DNA of 64,000 nt from NCBI GenBank assembly GCA_963573315.1, contig OY752140.1, positions 1,736,001 to 1,800,000 of the forward strand. Direction: 5' to 3'. This DNA is from Entomortierella parvispora (Eukaryota > Mortierellomycota > Mortierellomycetes > Mortierellales > Mortierellaceae). The notes beneath the pieces were generated by a model. It ran no database searches. It worked only from the letters and a program-made list of their open reading frames with translations, and was not told the DNA's origin. Position numbers and translations under genes: made by a program. This document shows positions 10,346 through 21,690 of this stretch, piece after piece (positions within the stretch are counted from its first letter, which is position 1; each line of letters starts with the position of its first letter).

Positions 10346-12065
10346 CTAGCGGCGATGGCCGTGTCTGTCACTACGATCGCCACGATCGCCACGATCATTG
10401 TCATCTCTGTAGCTACCACTCCTTCTCTTTGGGGATTTCGATCTTGACCTTGACCTTGATCTGGACCTCCTCCTAGGTCGAGCTGGTGATCGAGATCTTG
10501 AGCGGGATCGAGATCGCCTACTCTTGCTTGACCTCTTGTGGTGGCGCCTTTCATCATCGCTACCAGAGCTATCATCCCGGTGTTTTGATTTGCGCTGATA
10601 CGGTATTGCATAAGGATGACACACATTTAGTAGGGTAGTATAACAGAGGAAATAGTCATATAGTCATTGTCATCGTTATATAGTTACCTTACGAGACCGC
10701 ATCAAGGCCAGCGCATCCTCCAAACTTTCCACTTTAGCATCCCTGGGGTCTTCATTACGCCTCCTTGGACTTGGGCTACATTATATAAAATGTCAGTCCA
10801 TGAATCAATTATACCCCGATTTTTTTTTTTGCAATTTCTTATGTTGGATCCAGCATGATTACCTTCTTGAGCGTCCGCGTCGATTCTCTTTATACCGACT
10901 TGAGCTTGAAGGGGAGGGCTTTTCTTTATGATCTTTTCTTCTGTCCTTGTCCCGACTCTTTTCCTTCTTTTTCTTGTCCCTGACCGAGGCAGCCTGCATG
11001 ATTAGGCTATCTTCTTCATCATTATCCTCCAGCAGATCAAACTTTTCGCCCATGGAAAAACAATCGACAGCCAAGTGTCCGGTAGCACCACATTTTTTAC
11101 AGGCGGTCTTGAGCAAGACTCCACCTTGTTCGATAGAGATGGGAGCCTTGTCCACGAATCCTCCATGTACGCGTTTCCTGTCTTGTTCTCCTGTTTGTTG
11201 AATCAAATTTGGATCTATTTCTCAAAGGATCACATATTTCGTTAATTAGGATGTCATCTTCCTCAAGGACGGGACGAATTGGCGACAAAAAAAAAAAAGT
11301 CAGTGAACTGTGCTCCTTTCAATACCTAGATCCTGGCCATCCCCTTGACTGACATATTTCATCGAAAGAGCAATCTTGTCATCCTGAAGGCTGGTCACCT
11401 TGACCTGATAAAGGAGGAGAGAGTATAGGACGTTTCATGGCCATTTTTAGGAATGCCATTTTTTTTTAAAACGATGTCGATCGGACGATGCATCTCAAAC
11501 CGCGTTTCAGTCAAGAATGTTACCCAGACTTTGTCTCCTACAGAGACAACATCCGAGACGTTTTCCGTAAAGTGCTTGCTGGCCTGCTTTTTATGGACCA
11601 GGCCATGTCTCCGGAAGCCTGGGATCTCGACAAAGGCACCAAAGTCTATTTTCCACAATCAATCAATTACAGTAATTACAGTTAGCCAAGCCTATCAGTT
11701 GGCAGCGGCTGTTTGTTGTCGGTGGCTATGTTAGTTCCGCAAGGTTGGGCCAATCCAATGCCCCTTGCAGGGCGTCAAAATAGCCAAGACCGACGAGGAG
11801 TTAACCAACAACAGGCCATGGAGGATAGACGACAGCCAGCAAAAACAGGTATGAGGGTGCAGAGCAGCAGCGGCAGGAAAAAAAAAAAGAAAGAAAAAAA
11901 AATGAGGCAATTACCTTCAATGCGAACGACCTTTCCGTGGTGGATCGAGTAGAGATCAGGCATGGGGCCAGGATGAGAGCTGTCTCTGGGTCTGTCGCCA
12001 AAAGGTCTCTTGGCGGGGCCACCTGCAGCCTTGAACTTTTCGAATGCCTCTAGCTGCGAGTCCAT
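10346..12065 (-). CDS. ZCCHC17: ZCCHC17/NO40-like S1 and zinc-knuckle RNA-binding protein
   Basis: Six exons: 12065-11915, 11645-11524, 11404-11326, 11214-10863, 10775-10688 and 10594-10346, giving 346 residues. Domain order: S1 RNA-binding fold at about 37-116 (GKVVRIEDFGAFVEIPGFRRHGLVH ... DKIALSMKYVSQG), a CCHC zinc knuckle at C156, C159, H164, C169 (CKKCGATGHLAVDC), then a Lys/Arg/Ser-rich tail with RS and SRSRSR repeats. This is the architecture of ZCCHC17 (nucleolar protein of 40 kDa), linked to ribosome biogenesis and splicing. Ending exon 2 at TGG/GTAACA restores the canonical S1 join VW-VKVTS; the longer open reading would insert about 17 foreign residues. Intron 1 is 269 nt and A-rich. 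The gene is divergent from the OSBP gene. Confidence 0.85.
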
Positions 12066-12598
12066 TGTGGGGATGAGGAGATGAAGGATGGAGAAGTGGC
12101 GAGTGTGTGGAAGCAGGGCAGAGTTGAGGGACAGAGACAGCGGACACAGGCACACAGTGCGCTAAAAATGGGTTCAACAAGTGATGGTGGAGGACGATCG
12201 GCTCTTCGGACTTGATTTCGCACCCACACACCCTTTTGTTTTGCACACTGTGCACTCACACACTGCACACTGCACACAGCCAGCGCGTGCCACCATTATT
12301 CTCTGCAGTGTGTGTTCCTTCTTCGTTTCCTTCCTCTGCTTCCGTCCCTGCTTCCTTCCTTCCTTGCTTCTCTCCTTCTCCTTCTCTCTCTCCTTCTCTC
12401 TCTCTCCCCTCTTTCTTCTTCTTCTTCTTCTTCTTCTTCTTCTTCTTCTTCTCTTCTTTCTGTTCTTTCCATTCCTCTCCTTGTCCTCGTTGCTTCCTCT
12501 TCCCATCCCTGACCGACCGACTGCAACTCATTCGCTCTCCCTCTCATTCTCCCTCCCGCTCATCTCGACTCTTTCTTTCTCCAGCTCATCGTCCAGCC
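12066..12598. promoter_or_regulatory. Divergent promoter region with CT-rich tract
   Basis: 533 bp lie between the ZCCHC17-like and OSBP-like start codons. The half next to the OSBP gene (about 12310-12598) is almost pure C/T on the plus strand and is probably the 5' leader. It includes a TTC triplet tract. No clear TATA box is visible. Confidence 0.5.
12409..12452. repeat. TTC/CTT triplet microsatellite
   Basis: About 14 tandem copies of CTT within the C/T-rich leader of the OSBP gene. Long poly-Ser, poly-Leu, poly-Phe and poly-Glu/Arg frames across it are artefacts of the repeat. Confidence 0.85.
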
Positions 12599-15500
12599 AT
12601 GCAAGAGATCGAGGTCCCTCCCAGGGACGTCTTCCAGCACTACGTCCACGTCGACCAACCTGGCAAGACTCTTGTCTGGTGGTTCTCCACAAAGAAAAAG
12701 AACATCTCCTTTGGCCTCTACTTTCGTAAATCCTCAGCCGTGCCTTCCCAGTTAAAGTCGAATGCCCAGGCACCTTCCCTCACCTCTGCCACCCCACCCT
12801 CCAGCGCTCTCGGCCAGCACCAGCGCGTCCATTCTTCCACCCCTCCTTCCTCCCAGTCCACCACCCACACACACTCGCACGCACACCAGTCCAGACCCCA
12901 ATCCATCACCTCACGACCCTCCCATTCAAAGGCCAACAGCTCTGCCAGCAACGGAGTTCTCTCGTCCTCGCCAAAAAAGTCCAACCGAACCAGTCATTAT
13001 GCCTCCAGCCGAGGGTCAGGCAGTGCAGAAACCAGTGCCAGTGATGATGACCAGCCCACCATCCCAGGCTTGCAAAGCTCCAGTCAGTCGTCCTTGCCCT
13101 CCACCACCCAGCCATCCCTGCGCAAGAAAAAGACGGTGGCCAAACTCAAGGACCCAGACCTGGTCGAGATTCTCCCTATTCAACATTACGACTCCAGCTC
13201 AGGCCCTGTCCGTGGTGAACACACCATCAAGGAGGAAGGAAGCTATGTCCTTGTCTTTGGTAAGAAAAAGAGGGTGATCGATCGCTCAAGCCTTTGTTCT
13301 GGGTCCTTTTTTTTTGTTGTTGATTTGAATGGGCTGGGCCAGTTTGCAAGGAAAAAAAAACAGCCAAAAAAACAACAATAACAGGTTGCTAACCTTCGAT
13401 ACGCCTTTTGTTGTAGACAACTCGTTCTCGATCAACACCTCCAAACGATTGACTTTTTTTGTGGCGTTGGAGGAACGTGGACCAAAGTCAATGTCACAGC
13501 CCACATCCGAAATGTCTGGCTGGATGTTGAAAAAGAAGCGCAAGCGCATGCAAGGTAAAAGCCAAGCCAGAGTATGCTCTCTTACTCTCCCCCTCCCCAC
13601 TCTCCAAGACAAAGAGACACGCGGAGACAGGGAATGGCATGGGGCGTTGTGTATGAAGATTATTTGAGCAGCACATGCACATGTTGCAAAACCGTTGTGT
13701 TTCTAGCCAAAGATAGGCAAACAGGCTACGCCCAGCGAAGCACGGATCGACTCTCTGTCAACATTCGATTTAATTCGATCGAGCGAGGAATGAACAAAAG
13801 GAAAATAGAGAGCCAACACATGTGCCGATTGTGGGGTGATTGCTGGGAGACAGTAACGACAGAGCAAATCGGGGCTCTCAAGCATCGTTTCTCAGACAGA
13901 GTTGTGGAGATAGAGTTGACTAACAAAAAGTGTCGCTTTGGTCGATGTGTCCGTGGTTTGTGTTTTTCTATCTTATCCTATTAGGTTGGGCCAAACGGTG
14001 GTTCCAGATCGACAATGGTATTTTGTCGTATTCAAAGTTTCAAAACGGGCCATGCAGGGGAAAAGTTCATCTCGTGCTTTCTACTGTCACCGTCAGCCAG
14101 GCTTCCAACATGATCCACATCGACTCTGGGACAATGGTCTATCATCTCAGGGCCTTGACCTTGGATGATTACAAGGCCTGGACATCTATTATCAAAGAAT
14201 TCAAGTCCGCTGAACACAAGGCTGTGCAGGACTCTGTTCATCGGATGACGCTTCGTGATACTGCTGCTGCTCAGAAACGGACTCAGTTGCGCAACAGCTG
14301 GATTGCTAGCAGCAAAGACCTGGATCAGCTCAAGGAGACCATGTCGGCCATGGATGCTGGATTCCGTAACATCAAGGAGCAATTGGATTCTTTCCGCGTA
14401 CAAACAGAGTCTGCCGCCAATAGCAAAGATTCTAGGGAGCGCCAGTCGTCAAACGATAGCAAGTTCAAGCTTCGAAAGTTCAGTTTGCCTTCTTTACAGC
14501 GAGGTGAGTGTCTTGATTAAATGGCAATAACCAACGAGATACTTGTCACGACCAGTCTATTGACACGCGCTTCCCTTTTTTTTTAACGTTGAATTTAGCT
14601 ACCAGTGACGGAAGCATTTCTTCAGTACAGTCTCTCGAGAGTGTACATTCCAAACTCCAAGCCTCGTTCGTCAAACTCAAGACTGACAAGGAGAGGGCAT
14701 TTGAGCTGATGCGATCCGAGATGGACAGATGGGAGCAAAATGAGAAACACTATCGAAATCTCTTGGCAGAGAGTGAAGCCCTGGCACACCACCAACACAG
14801 GCCGAATGGAGAGCGATCAACACTCTCAAGACTCGCTCTGGAGGAGGCCTTTATCGCTCATGCTCGATCTTCCATGACATCGGATCGGACAAATTCCATC
14901 ACATCTTCTCTCAATACCGGTGCCTCAGAAGTGTTTTTTGACGCCATCGAGGAAGGCGGGGTGTTGACGACCAACATGTCCTCTGCAGACCTGTCAGATT
15001 TGGAGGGCGAAGGGTTCGAGGACCATGACGACAATTCAAGCGATGAGGACGAGTTTGTTGATGGACAGCCAGAACCTGCACCTTCTAAGCCAAGCTCTGT
15101 ACTAGAAGAAGGACCTATAGTGCGACGATCCGTCCTTCCAGCACCCGTCTCTGGAGAGGATATCTCGTTGTTGTCGATATTGAGGAAAAACGTGGGCAAG
15201 GACTTGTCGACAGTCGCTATGCCAGTGTCCTTGAATGAGCCCATCAATGTGCTGCAACGTCTATGCGAGGAACTCGAGTATAGTGAACTGTTGGATACGG
15301 CCGCCAATCTTCCGGACAGCCTGGAGCGCATGGTCTATGTGGCTGCTTTTGCTGTGAGTGGCTACGCAAGCTCGCAATGGCGTGCTGGACGGAAACCCTT
15401 CAATCCTCTTCACGGTGAGACCTTTGAGTATGTTTGCCCAGAGAGGGGGTTCAAGTTTATTTCTGAAAAAGTCAGCCATTACCCCCCCGTCATGGCCTGC

Positions 15501-16348
15501 CATGCAGAATCGACCCACAACTGGAGTTTGTCCATGGACTCGAGAGCAAAGACCAAATTCTGGGGAAAATCCATGGTATGTTTATCGAGTGTCTTTACTC
15601 TTTGATTTTTTTTGAAAGAATATTAACCTGTTTTTTTTATGGTATTTCTTAGGAACTCATGCCCAACGGCACGATTCACATCTATCTTCACAAGTACAAT
15701 GACCACTATACTATCATCAAACCTTCGACCTGGATGCGCAATCTCATGGCAGGGACCAAGTATCTGGAGCACACAGGCGATCTCAAGATTACGAACCACA
15801 CGACCAAAGACACCTGCGTTTTGAACTTCAAAGAGTCCAGTTTCTTTTCTGGCACCAAGCACGAGTTGCTTGGTCATGTCATGGCCCCCAACGGCAACAA
15901 GAAGAGAACGCTCCAAGGTCGGTGGAGCGAGTCTCTGATGGAAGAAGTGGCACCCAATCGACTGGAACGTCTCTGGAGATGCAATGCTCCTCCACCCAAC
16001 CATGAACGGTACTATGGTTTCACAGACTTTACGATCCAACTGAACGAAATCACACCCGGTTTGGAGGCAAAGTTACCCAAGACTGATACCCGCTTCCGAC
16101 CGGATCAATCGCTCTTTGAACGGGGTCGGGTTGAAGAGGCCGATCGGGAAAAGCTGAGGGTTGAACAGAAGCAACGTGAGTTGAGAAAGGCCATGGAGAG
16201 CCGGGGTGAGGCTTGGCAGGCTCGTTGGTTCGAGAAGAAGGTCGATCCTCAGACAGAAGACCCCGAGGGCCAGACCTGGGTCTATAAGGGCGGCTATTGG
16301 GAGGCTCGCGAGACCGGAGAGTGGAATGAGAAGGTTGCACTGTGGTAA
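12599..16348 (+). CDS. Oxysterol-binding protein homologue, Osh3-like (GOLD-PH-FFAT-ORD)
   Basis: Five exons, 12599-13259, 13417-13554, 13985-14503, 14599-15575 and 15653-16348, giving 996 residues. Domains: an N-terminal GOLD-like segment (about 1-45 plus the part before [20 protein letters not shown]), a low-complexity linker, a PH domain (about 258-355, [20 protein letters not shown] ... GILSYSK), a helical region, an FFAT motif at about 550-558 (EVFFDAIEE) and an ORD at about 629-996. The FFAT motif targets VAP proteins of the ER and the PH domain targets phosphoinositides, so it should act at membrane contacts in sterol/PI4P exchange. ORD landmarks [10 protein letters not shown] and KPSTW are present, but the signature reads EKVSHYPP: the second His of the usual EQVSHHPP is Tyr at about 735. 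Otherwise the family match is very strong. Confidence 0.93.
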
Positions 16349-16653
16349 ATAACCAGGCCTGTAGTCAACACCCCTGCAAGAAAAAAAATTAATGATATAA
16401 TACGCATGATAGTTTAGGTAGGTACGTAGACTAGTAAACGTGTACATCAAATAAGACATACTCATAGATGCATGTTGGAAGGCAGACAGATTGGGAGAGG
16501 AAGTTTGGATGATGATGAAGAATTACGTGATGCTGTTCACGCGCCATAACTACGTCACCCGGATTGTGCTCGTGTGCTTTGCCCCATTCGTTTCTGCCGA
16601 CATCCCAGCACTCCAACTCTTATTGAGCTCACCTTCACGACCGCAAGAGAATA

Positions 16654-19120
16654 ATGAGCACCGCCAACACCGCGTACGACAAGCTGGTGGCAGAACATAT
16701 GGCGTTTCTGACAGAAGGAAAGTGGGAATCGCTATCTGACTGTGCCCAGTCATTTTATGAAAGTAATGTATTCGCCCTATCAGTATTTTGACTAGTTACT
16801 ACAAGCGTGCCCATTTGACAAACCGGACACAGGCATTCATTGCCGCTAAGAAGGGCTACCTTGACAGCAAAAAGACCAGGGAGCGGTCCAAGAACCGCCA
16901 GAGCTTGTCCAAAGTCGCGTCAGCTCTTGGTGAAAAACTAGGAAGGGGGACTTTGCGCACCTCATTCCAACTTCAAACAGGTAAATGACAAAATCGGCTG
17001 GATCGCGATGACGGAGATTTCGTCAAGCGCAAATTCATCGCAATCATCAAGTCAGCAGGGTGAGGTAAGCAATGGCTGTTTTGTGTATTGAGCGTGCGAA
17101 TATGATGGAATGCTCAACTATATCAACCTCCATCACTTAGGAGCTTAATAGACTTGACAATGCCGAAGATGATGTCCCAGGCAACCACGAGTAGCAACAG
17201 AATCAAACCGAGGATGAACAGCAGTAAATAGAGGATGAGCAGCAGCAAACAAACAGCAGGTAAGCACCATAGCATAGGCCAAAGCAGGTCAAAAGCAACG
17301 ACTATCCACTATCGACGTTATTGATTTTGGATGCTTCTTTTCTATTATGATATAAAACTTATAGAGGAAAAATCATTTCGTCAAGCCACTGTTCAATCCT
17401 CAGTGTCCCCATCCTCGTTACCTTTGACATCGTCGTCAAGGACACCTCCAAGCCCGAAGAAGCGAAATTTATCGATGGTGATGGAGAAGCTCATTTGAAT
17501 GGTCGAAAAGAGGTACTTAATATTACCGACCAACAGCATGAATAACGTGGTTCAAGGAATGGCGACTAACTATCGATTTTTATTTGACCCTCTGATAGCG
17601 CTTTGCTGCCATGGATCCATCTCATTTCTGGAAGCTCCGAAGTGGCAGGACTGTCGAAGACATTCTGTACCTTTTCAAGCTGAAAATGGATGACAATTTC
17701 AAGTTTGTCCTCGCTTTGCACTTTGTTTATTCCTTTTGCCGCCTGATAGGATGCGGTCTTACACCGTTGATTTTGACTGTAAGAGGACGAAGGCTACCTT
17801 CACTGAAGATGAGTGGAGGGAGATGGAAGAGCTAAACAATTTTCAGCTTCCAAAACTACCAGAATCGATAGAGCATTATATCGAAACCGCACAATCCGGG
17901 CAATAATTCCTTTTTACACGCTGTGAAAGTCGAGCTGAAAGCCCGTGAGTGACATCATTATAGCCAGGAAAGTGCAGTATTTATGTCAGGACGGCTCTTA
18001 TCAAAGGAAAACATGCTGCATCTGTAACCGTTCTACAAGAGGATTGATATTCGTGTGAGATGGTGCTGAGATCATTCTGTCCTGGTGAGTCTTTTTTAGA
18101 TTATTGTACAAGGGTTTGAGACTTGATTCGACTAGCAGGCTAATATGTTTTCCCCTTCTTTCTTTCTAGGAAACAATTGTACACCTCAAAGCCATGTCCA
18201 TTTGGCAACAAATATCTACCTGAGTCGTTCTGGTGCAGGGAAGCATGGCCGCTCATTAAAGGCCTGTTGGCGGATGTTGACGGACTTACCATGATTGATG
18301 GAGAAAAAGCTGGCCTCGAATCAGGAAAGAGAAGGAACAAGGAGCGCAAGCTTGAGACAGAAAACTCTGCACCACGCAAGCAGGCTGGACGAAAGGTCGA
18401 TTTGATAGCAAGAGACACAATTAACAACCGCGACCGGTTAATTGTTGAGATTCTCAAGAAATGGGATGAGGTGTCAACCAACTTTCTTCGCGAAGATGTA
18501 ACCCTGTTTAAAGGCCTCCATCTCATTGTATCCCATCGCCTACAAGAGATGTCTCACGTCCAATTCTGCAAGCAGACTCGATTTTTTTCAATATACTCTG
18601 GAGGTAAAGATCCATGTACCTACTGTGCCACCTATTCCACAACTTGTTGATGATATTGCTTGGCACTTTCAGCTCATACATCATGCTTGTCTACTGGCAT
18701 GATCCGCAAATTCTACCTTCGACCGCCGGAACATGGAAACAACAGGCACAAGGACTAGCTCACCTGCTTCAAGTTAGGGTATGATATTTTAATGGCTAGT
18801 ACATGCAGTCGTTCGCATCGGTGTGCCACATGATATTCGTATGCCTTTTACTCTTAACGAGAAGGTGATGTTCGAAGTGAAGCACATCAAGGAAACTAAT
18901 CTCGTATAGTAACATCAATAGTGTCTTGTTCTATCCATCGTCATATCTCTCATATAGCACTGTATCACACTGTGTGTCATCACCATGTGCCATTGCATGG
19001 CCAGAACTAGTCGCAACGTTTCACGACGACTCAAGCGAACATACGACCATGTGGCGTCCAAAGAGCGACAAGTCTTCAAAAAGCTGGGTCAAGGCAAGTC
19101 CAAGGCTCAAACATTGATAA
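16654..19120 (+). pseudogene. Decayed multi-exon gene copy of unknown family
   Basis: Protein-like segments in one order are interrupted by stops and frame changes. They are MSTANTAYDKLVAEHMAFL (from 16654), TQAFIAAKKGYLDSKKTR and GEKLGRGTLRTSFQLQ (about 16830-16978), WIAMTEISSSANSSQSSSQQ (about 17000-17060), a Gln/Glu-rich piece with in-frame stops at 17192-17194 and 17225-17227, a Ser/Pro/Lys piece ending in a stop (17365-17497), DPSHFWKLRSGRTVEDILY (about 17614), an EEWREMEELNNF piece (about 17811-17905) and the best-preserved open part, 18177-18603 (FWCREAWPLIKGLL ... REDVTLFKGLHLIVSHR). No start-to-stop model can be built. The order suggests a former single gene, perhaps a member of a dispersed lineage-specific family. 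I do not recognise a function. Confidence 0.5.
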
Positions 19121-19598
19121 TCTCCTTCCATCACGTCAATCCTTCAGCTCAGTAATTTTTTTTTTTTTTTTTTTTTTTTTCATGAAAACAAATAAGACCG
19201 AGCAGAATCATTCTCAAAGCAGTAATTGCGAACAACTCATGTTGTGCATTAGCCAGTTGATTCGGAACACAGTCAAACCAACAATTCACAGCAAGTGACA
19301 AACCGTTGTGCCCACGCCAGCCACAGCATGGCAGTGATACACAAACAAATGTGACTAACTATGGTTACTGTAATAAGAAACAAACCGACTTACTATTGAA
19401 GGACTTAGGAGACATGGAGGACGAGTAACAGGACATGGTTGTTTAATAAAAGATGGCTGCAATGGCCTTTTAACAACGAGGATCGCTCATCCTCAATAAA
19501 TCTCATATTTTCCATCGGGTATTATAAGCGGTTGTATGGGTACTTGTGTGCGCGATTCCATGAGACTTCTCATATGACACTGTAAGGCAGGGAGTTCC
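19121..19598. other. Spacer with long T tract
   Basis: This 478-nt spacer lies between the decayed gene copy and the 3' end of the prolidase-like gene. It contains a 25-nt T run (19156-19180) and is otherwise A/T-rich without a gene. Confidence 0.5.
19156..19180. repeat. T25 homopolymer
   Basis: An uninterrupted run of 25 T lies about 35 nt past the last recognisable part of the decayed gene copy. Length may be unreliable in the assembly. Confidence 0.85.
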
Positions 19599-21690
19599 TT
19601 AAAAGAAATTACGAATGGCGCGAATCAACTTTTTGAACACGCCGACACGCTTCTTCTTTCTCTCCACAGGAGCCTTATCCTCCTCTTCCGCACCAGAGGA
19701 AATCTCGACCGTCTTGCCCTGCTTCATGGCACCTTTGCCAGTCTCAGGCAGCAAATCACTCTCACACATCCTCTTGTATTCACGCTGACCCTGCTGGACA
19801 ATCAGCTCAATCTCCTTGGGATCCTTAGGGGCCGTCGTGATGTTGTCCACAGAGCCATTGGGAGCAATCAGAACCACATCCTCAATACGAACACCACCCA
19901 CGCTCATGTATTTCTTCAGCGTAGGCTCGTCCAGGTACTGGGCTTGGTAAGGGGTCTGGAGAGCACGTTCGATCTGCGCCGGGTTGAAATAGATACCAGG
20001 CTCGACCGTCAAGAGCATGCCAGGTTCCAATTTTGTCGTTGGGGTGGCAAAAGTGGAAACACCAACCATCTGATGACGACGACTCGATGGTGGGGGCAAC
20101 AAAGGCAACTGGGATTGATTGCCAGTGGATGCCTGGGATTTGAGCGAGTGGAATTCCACGGAGGAAGAAGAAGCTTCAGACGTGAACTTTGGTGGGATTT
20201 GGACCACCAAACCAAGACCATCGTCATGAACGTTCAGGCCCAAGAGATGCCCGAGACCATGGGGGAAGAAGACTCGGATGATGTTGCTTTCAAAGAGATC
20301 CGTATCATCACCAACGAGAATGCCCGCTCTCTTGAGTCCACGGAGACCAATCTTTTGAGCCAACACGTTCATGTCTTTCCATTCAATGCCCTTGGACATG
20401 GACTGGATAACAGACTATCGAAATGATATATAAACAAGAGAATGGGGTATTAGTCAAGAGTTAGTATTTTCTTTTGAGCGCGATCTGAGGTGTCGCGTGA
20501 TGCTGTTGCTGCTCTTTTCTTACGTTCTGCATCTCAAGCACAAGGTTGTAAATGGTAGCCTGCTCGGGACTAAACTTCCCATTGACAGGGAAGGTTCGAG
20601 TCACGTCTGAACCATAGCAGTCGGCTTCACATGCAGCGTCGATCAGAACCAGGTCTCCATTCTTGATCTGCGTATCGTTGCGGGTGTAATGCAGGTACGC
20701 TCCGTTGACACCCGTGCCGACGATGGGCAGATACGCCTGGGCCTTGGCTCCCTGGCGGGCACACTCGTACCGGAAAAGGGCCTCGAGTTGGTACTCAAAC
20801 ATGCCCACGCGAGCAGACTTCATGACCAATCGATGCGCATCGGAGGTGATGCGGGTTGCCTCCCGAGACAGCGCAATCTCGATTGGCGACTTGTTGATTC
20901 GGGCGAGGATTAGTGCCTCAAAGAGAGTCGTCTCCTTGGGTTCCTCTCCATCCTTGTCGTGTCTGTGCTTTTTGTGGTGGTGGTCGTGATGATGATGGTG
21001 ATGATGGTGGTGGTCGTGGTGGTCGTGGTGGTGATAGAGATGACGGTGGTGGCCGCTGCGGTGTCCGTGGTGATCGCCATAGGGGCCATGGTCGTGCTGC
21101 GGTCTGTGCCAGGGACCCCTGCAGCGATCCCGTGGATGGTCCTTGACAGATGATGCCAAGCAAACAGGGGATGGTGCAACAAAGTCTTTGCTCTTTTGTG
21201 GGCGTGGGCGAACGAGTCGATGCGCAATGTAGTGCTCAAGCTCATGCTCTTTCGCCTTGTTCTCGAGAGAGCGGCCTTTCTCGGGTTGATTCAATCCATG
21301 GATCTGCTTGGGCTTTAGGTGCTTCAAGAGGTCCAACAGGCCCGAGTACCGGACAATGTGATCAACATCAAAGCGCTTCAGCAGATCCTTGTCGGAGGCA
21401 TCGGGGCCCTTCCAGATGGCCTTGACGGGGTCCTGGTCGGGTGCAATAAGGTAGGACTTGTTGGTTTTGAGGTCAAAGAGGAAGAAGAAATCGGCCTCTT
21501 GAACGCCCGTGAGGTAGAGAAAGTTGCTCTCTTGACGAAACTCGAGTTCAGTATCGGTGTTGTCTCGGTTCTGAACAATTGTGCCCTTGGCGAGGATGAC
21601 TGCATCGTGGCGGGAGTGGTCCGAGAGAAAGGAGGCGACCTTTTCGCAGTGCAGCTTGGAGGGGTACTTGAGACCTGTTCTGGCAAGCAT
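19599..21690 (-). CDS. Xaa-Pro dipeptidase/aminopeptidase P family enzyme with polyhistidine insert
   Basis: Exons 21690-20524 and 20414-19599, giving 660 residues. The ATG at 21690 starts MLARTGLKYPSK; further upstream the frame is open but is C/T-rich leader. An aminopeptidase P N-terminal domain (about 8-180, FRQESNFLYLTG) precedes a pita-bread M24 catalytic domain. The five metal ligands are visible: D351 and D362 (LIDAACEADCYGSDVTRTFP), H445 (FFPHGLGHLLG), E527 (TVEPGIY) and E567 (GVRIEDV). It should remove Xaa from Xaa-Pro peptides using two Mn or similar ions. Odd features: residues about 195-247 form a His/Asp-rich insert with nine consecutive His, there is a Ser/Gln-rich insert at about 467-510, and the C-terminus is strongly basic (VERKKKRVGVFKKLIRAIR). 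Family length is normally about 460-520, and the inserts explain the excess. Confidence 0.9.

Noticed and set aside
11473..11523. Longer exon 2 of the ZCCHC17-like gene ending near 11473
   Set aside because: It would insert about 17 residues inside the S1 fold and use a weak GTTTTA donor; GTAACA at 11523 restores the canonical S1 sequence.
12174..12547. Glu/Arg- and Ser/Phe-repeat frames on both strands
   Set aside because: They are translations of the TTC/CTT microsatellite and C/T-rich leader of the OSBP gene.
20913..21153. Plus-strand Val/Asp/Gly-rich frames
   Set aside because: They are complements of the His-codon tract in the prolidase-like gene.
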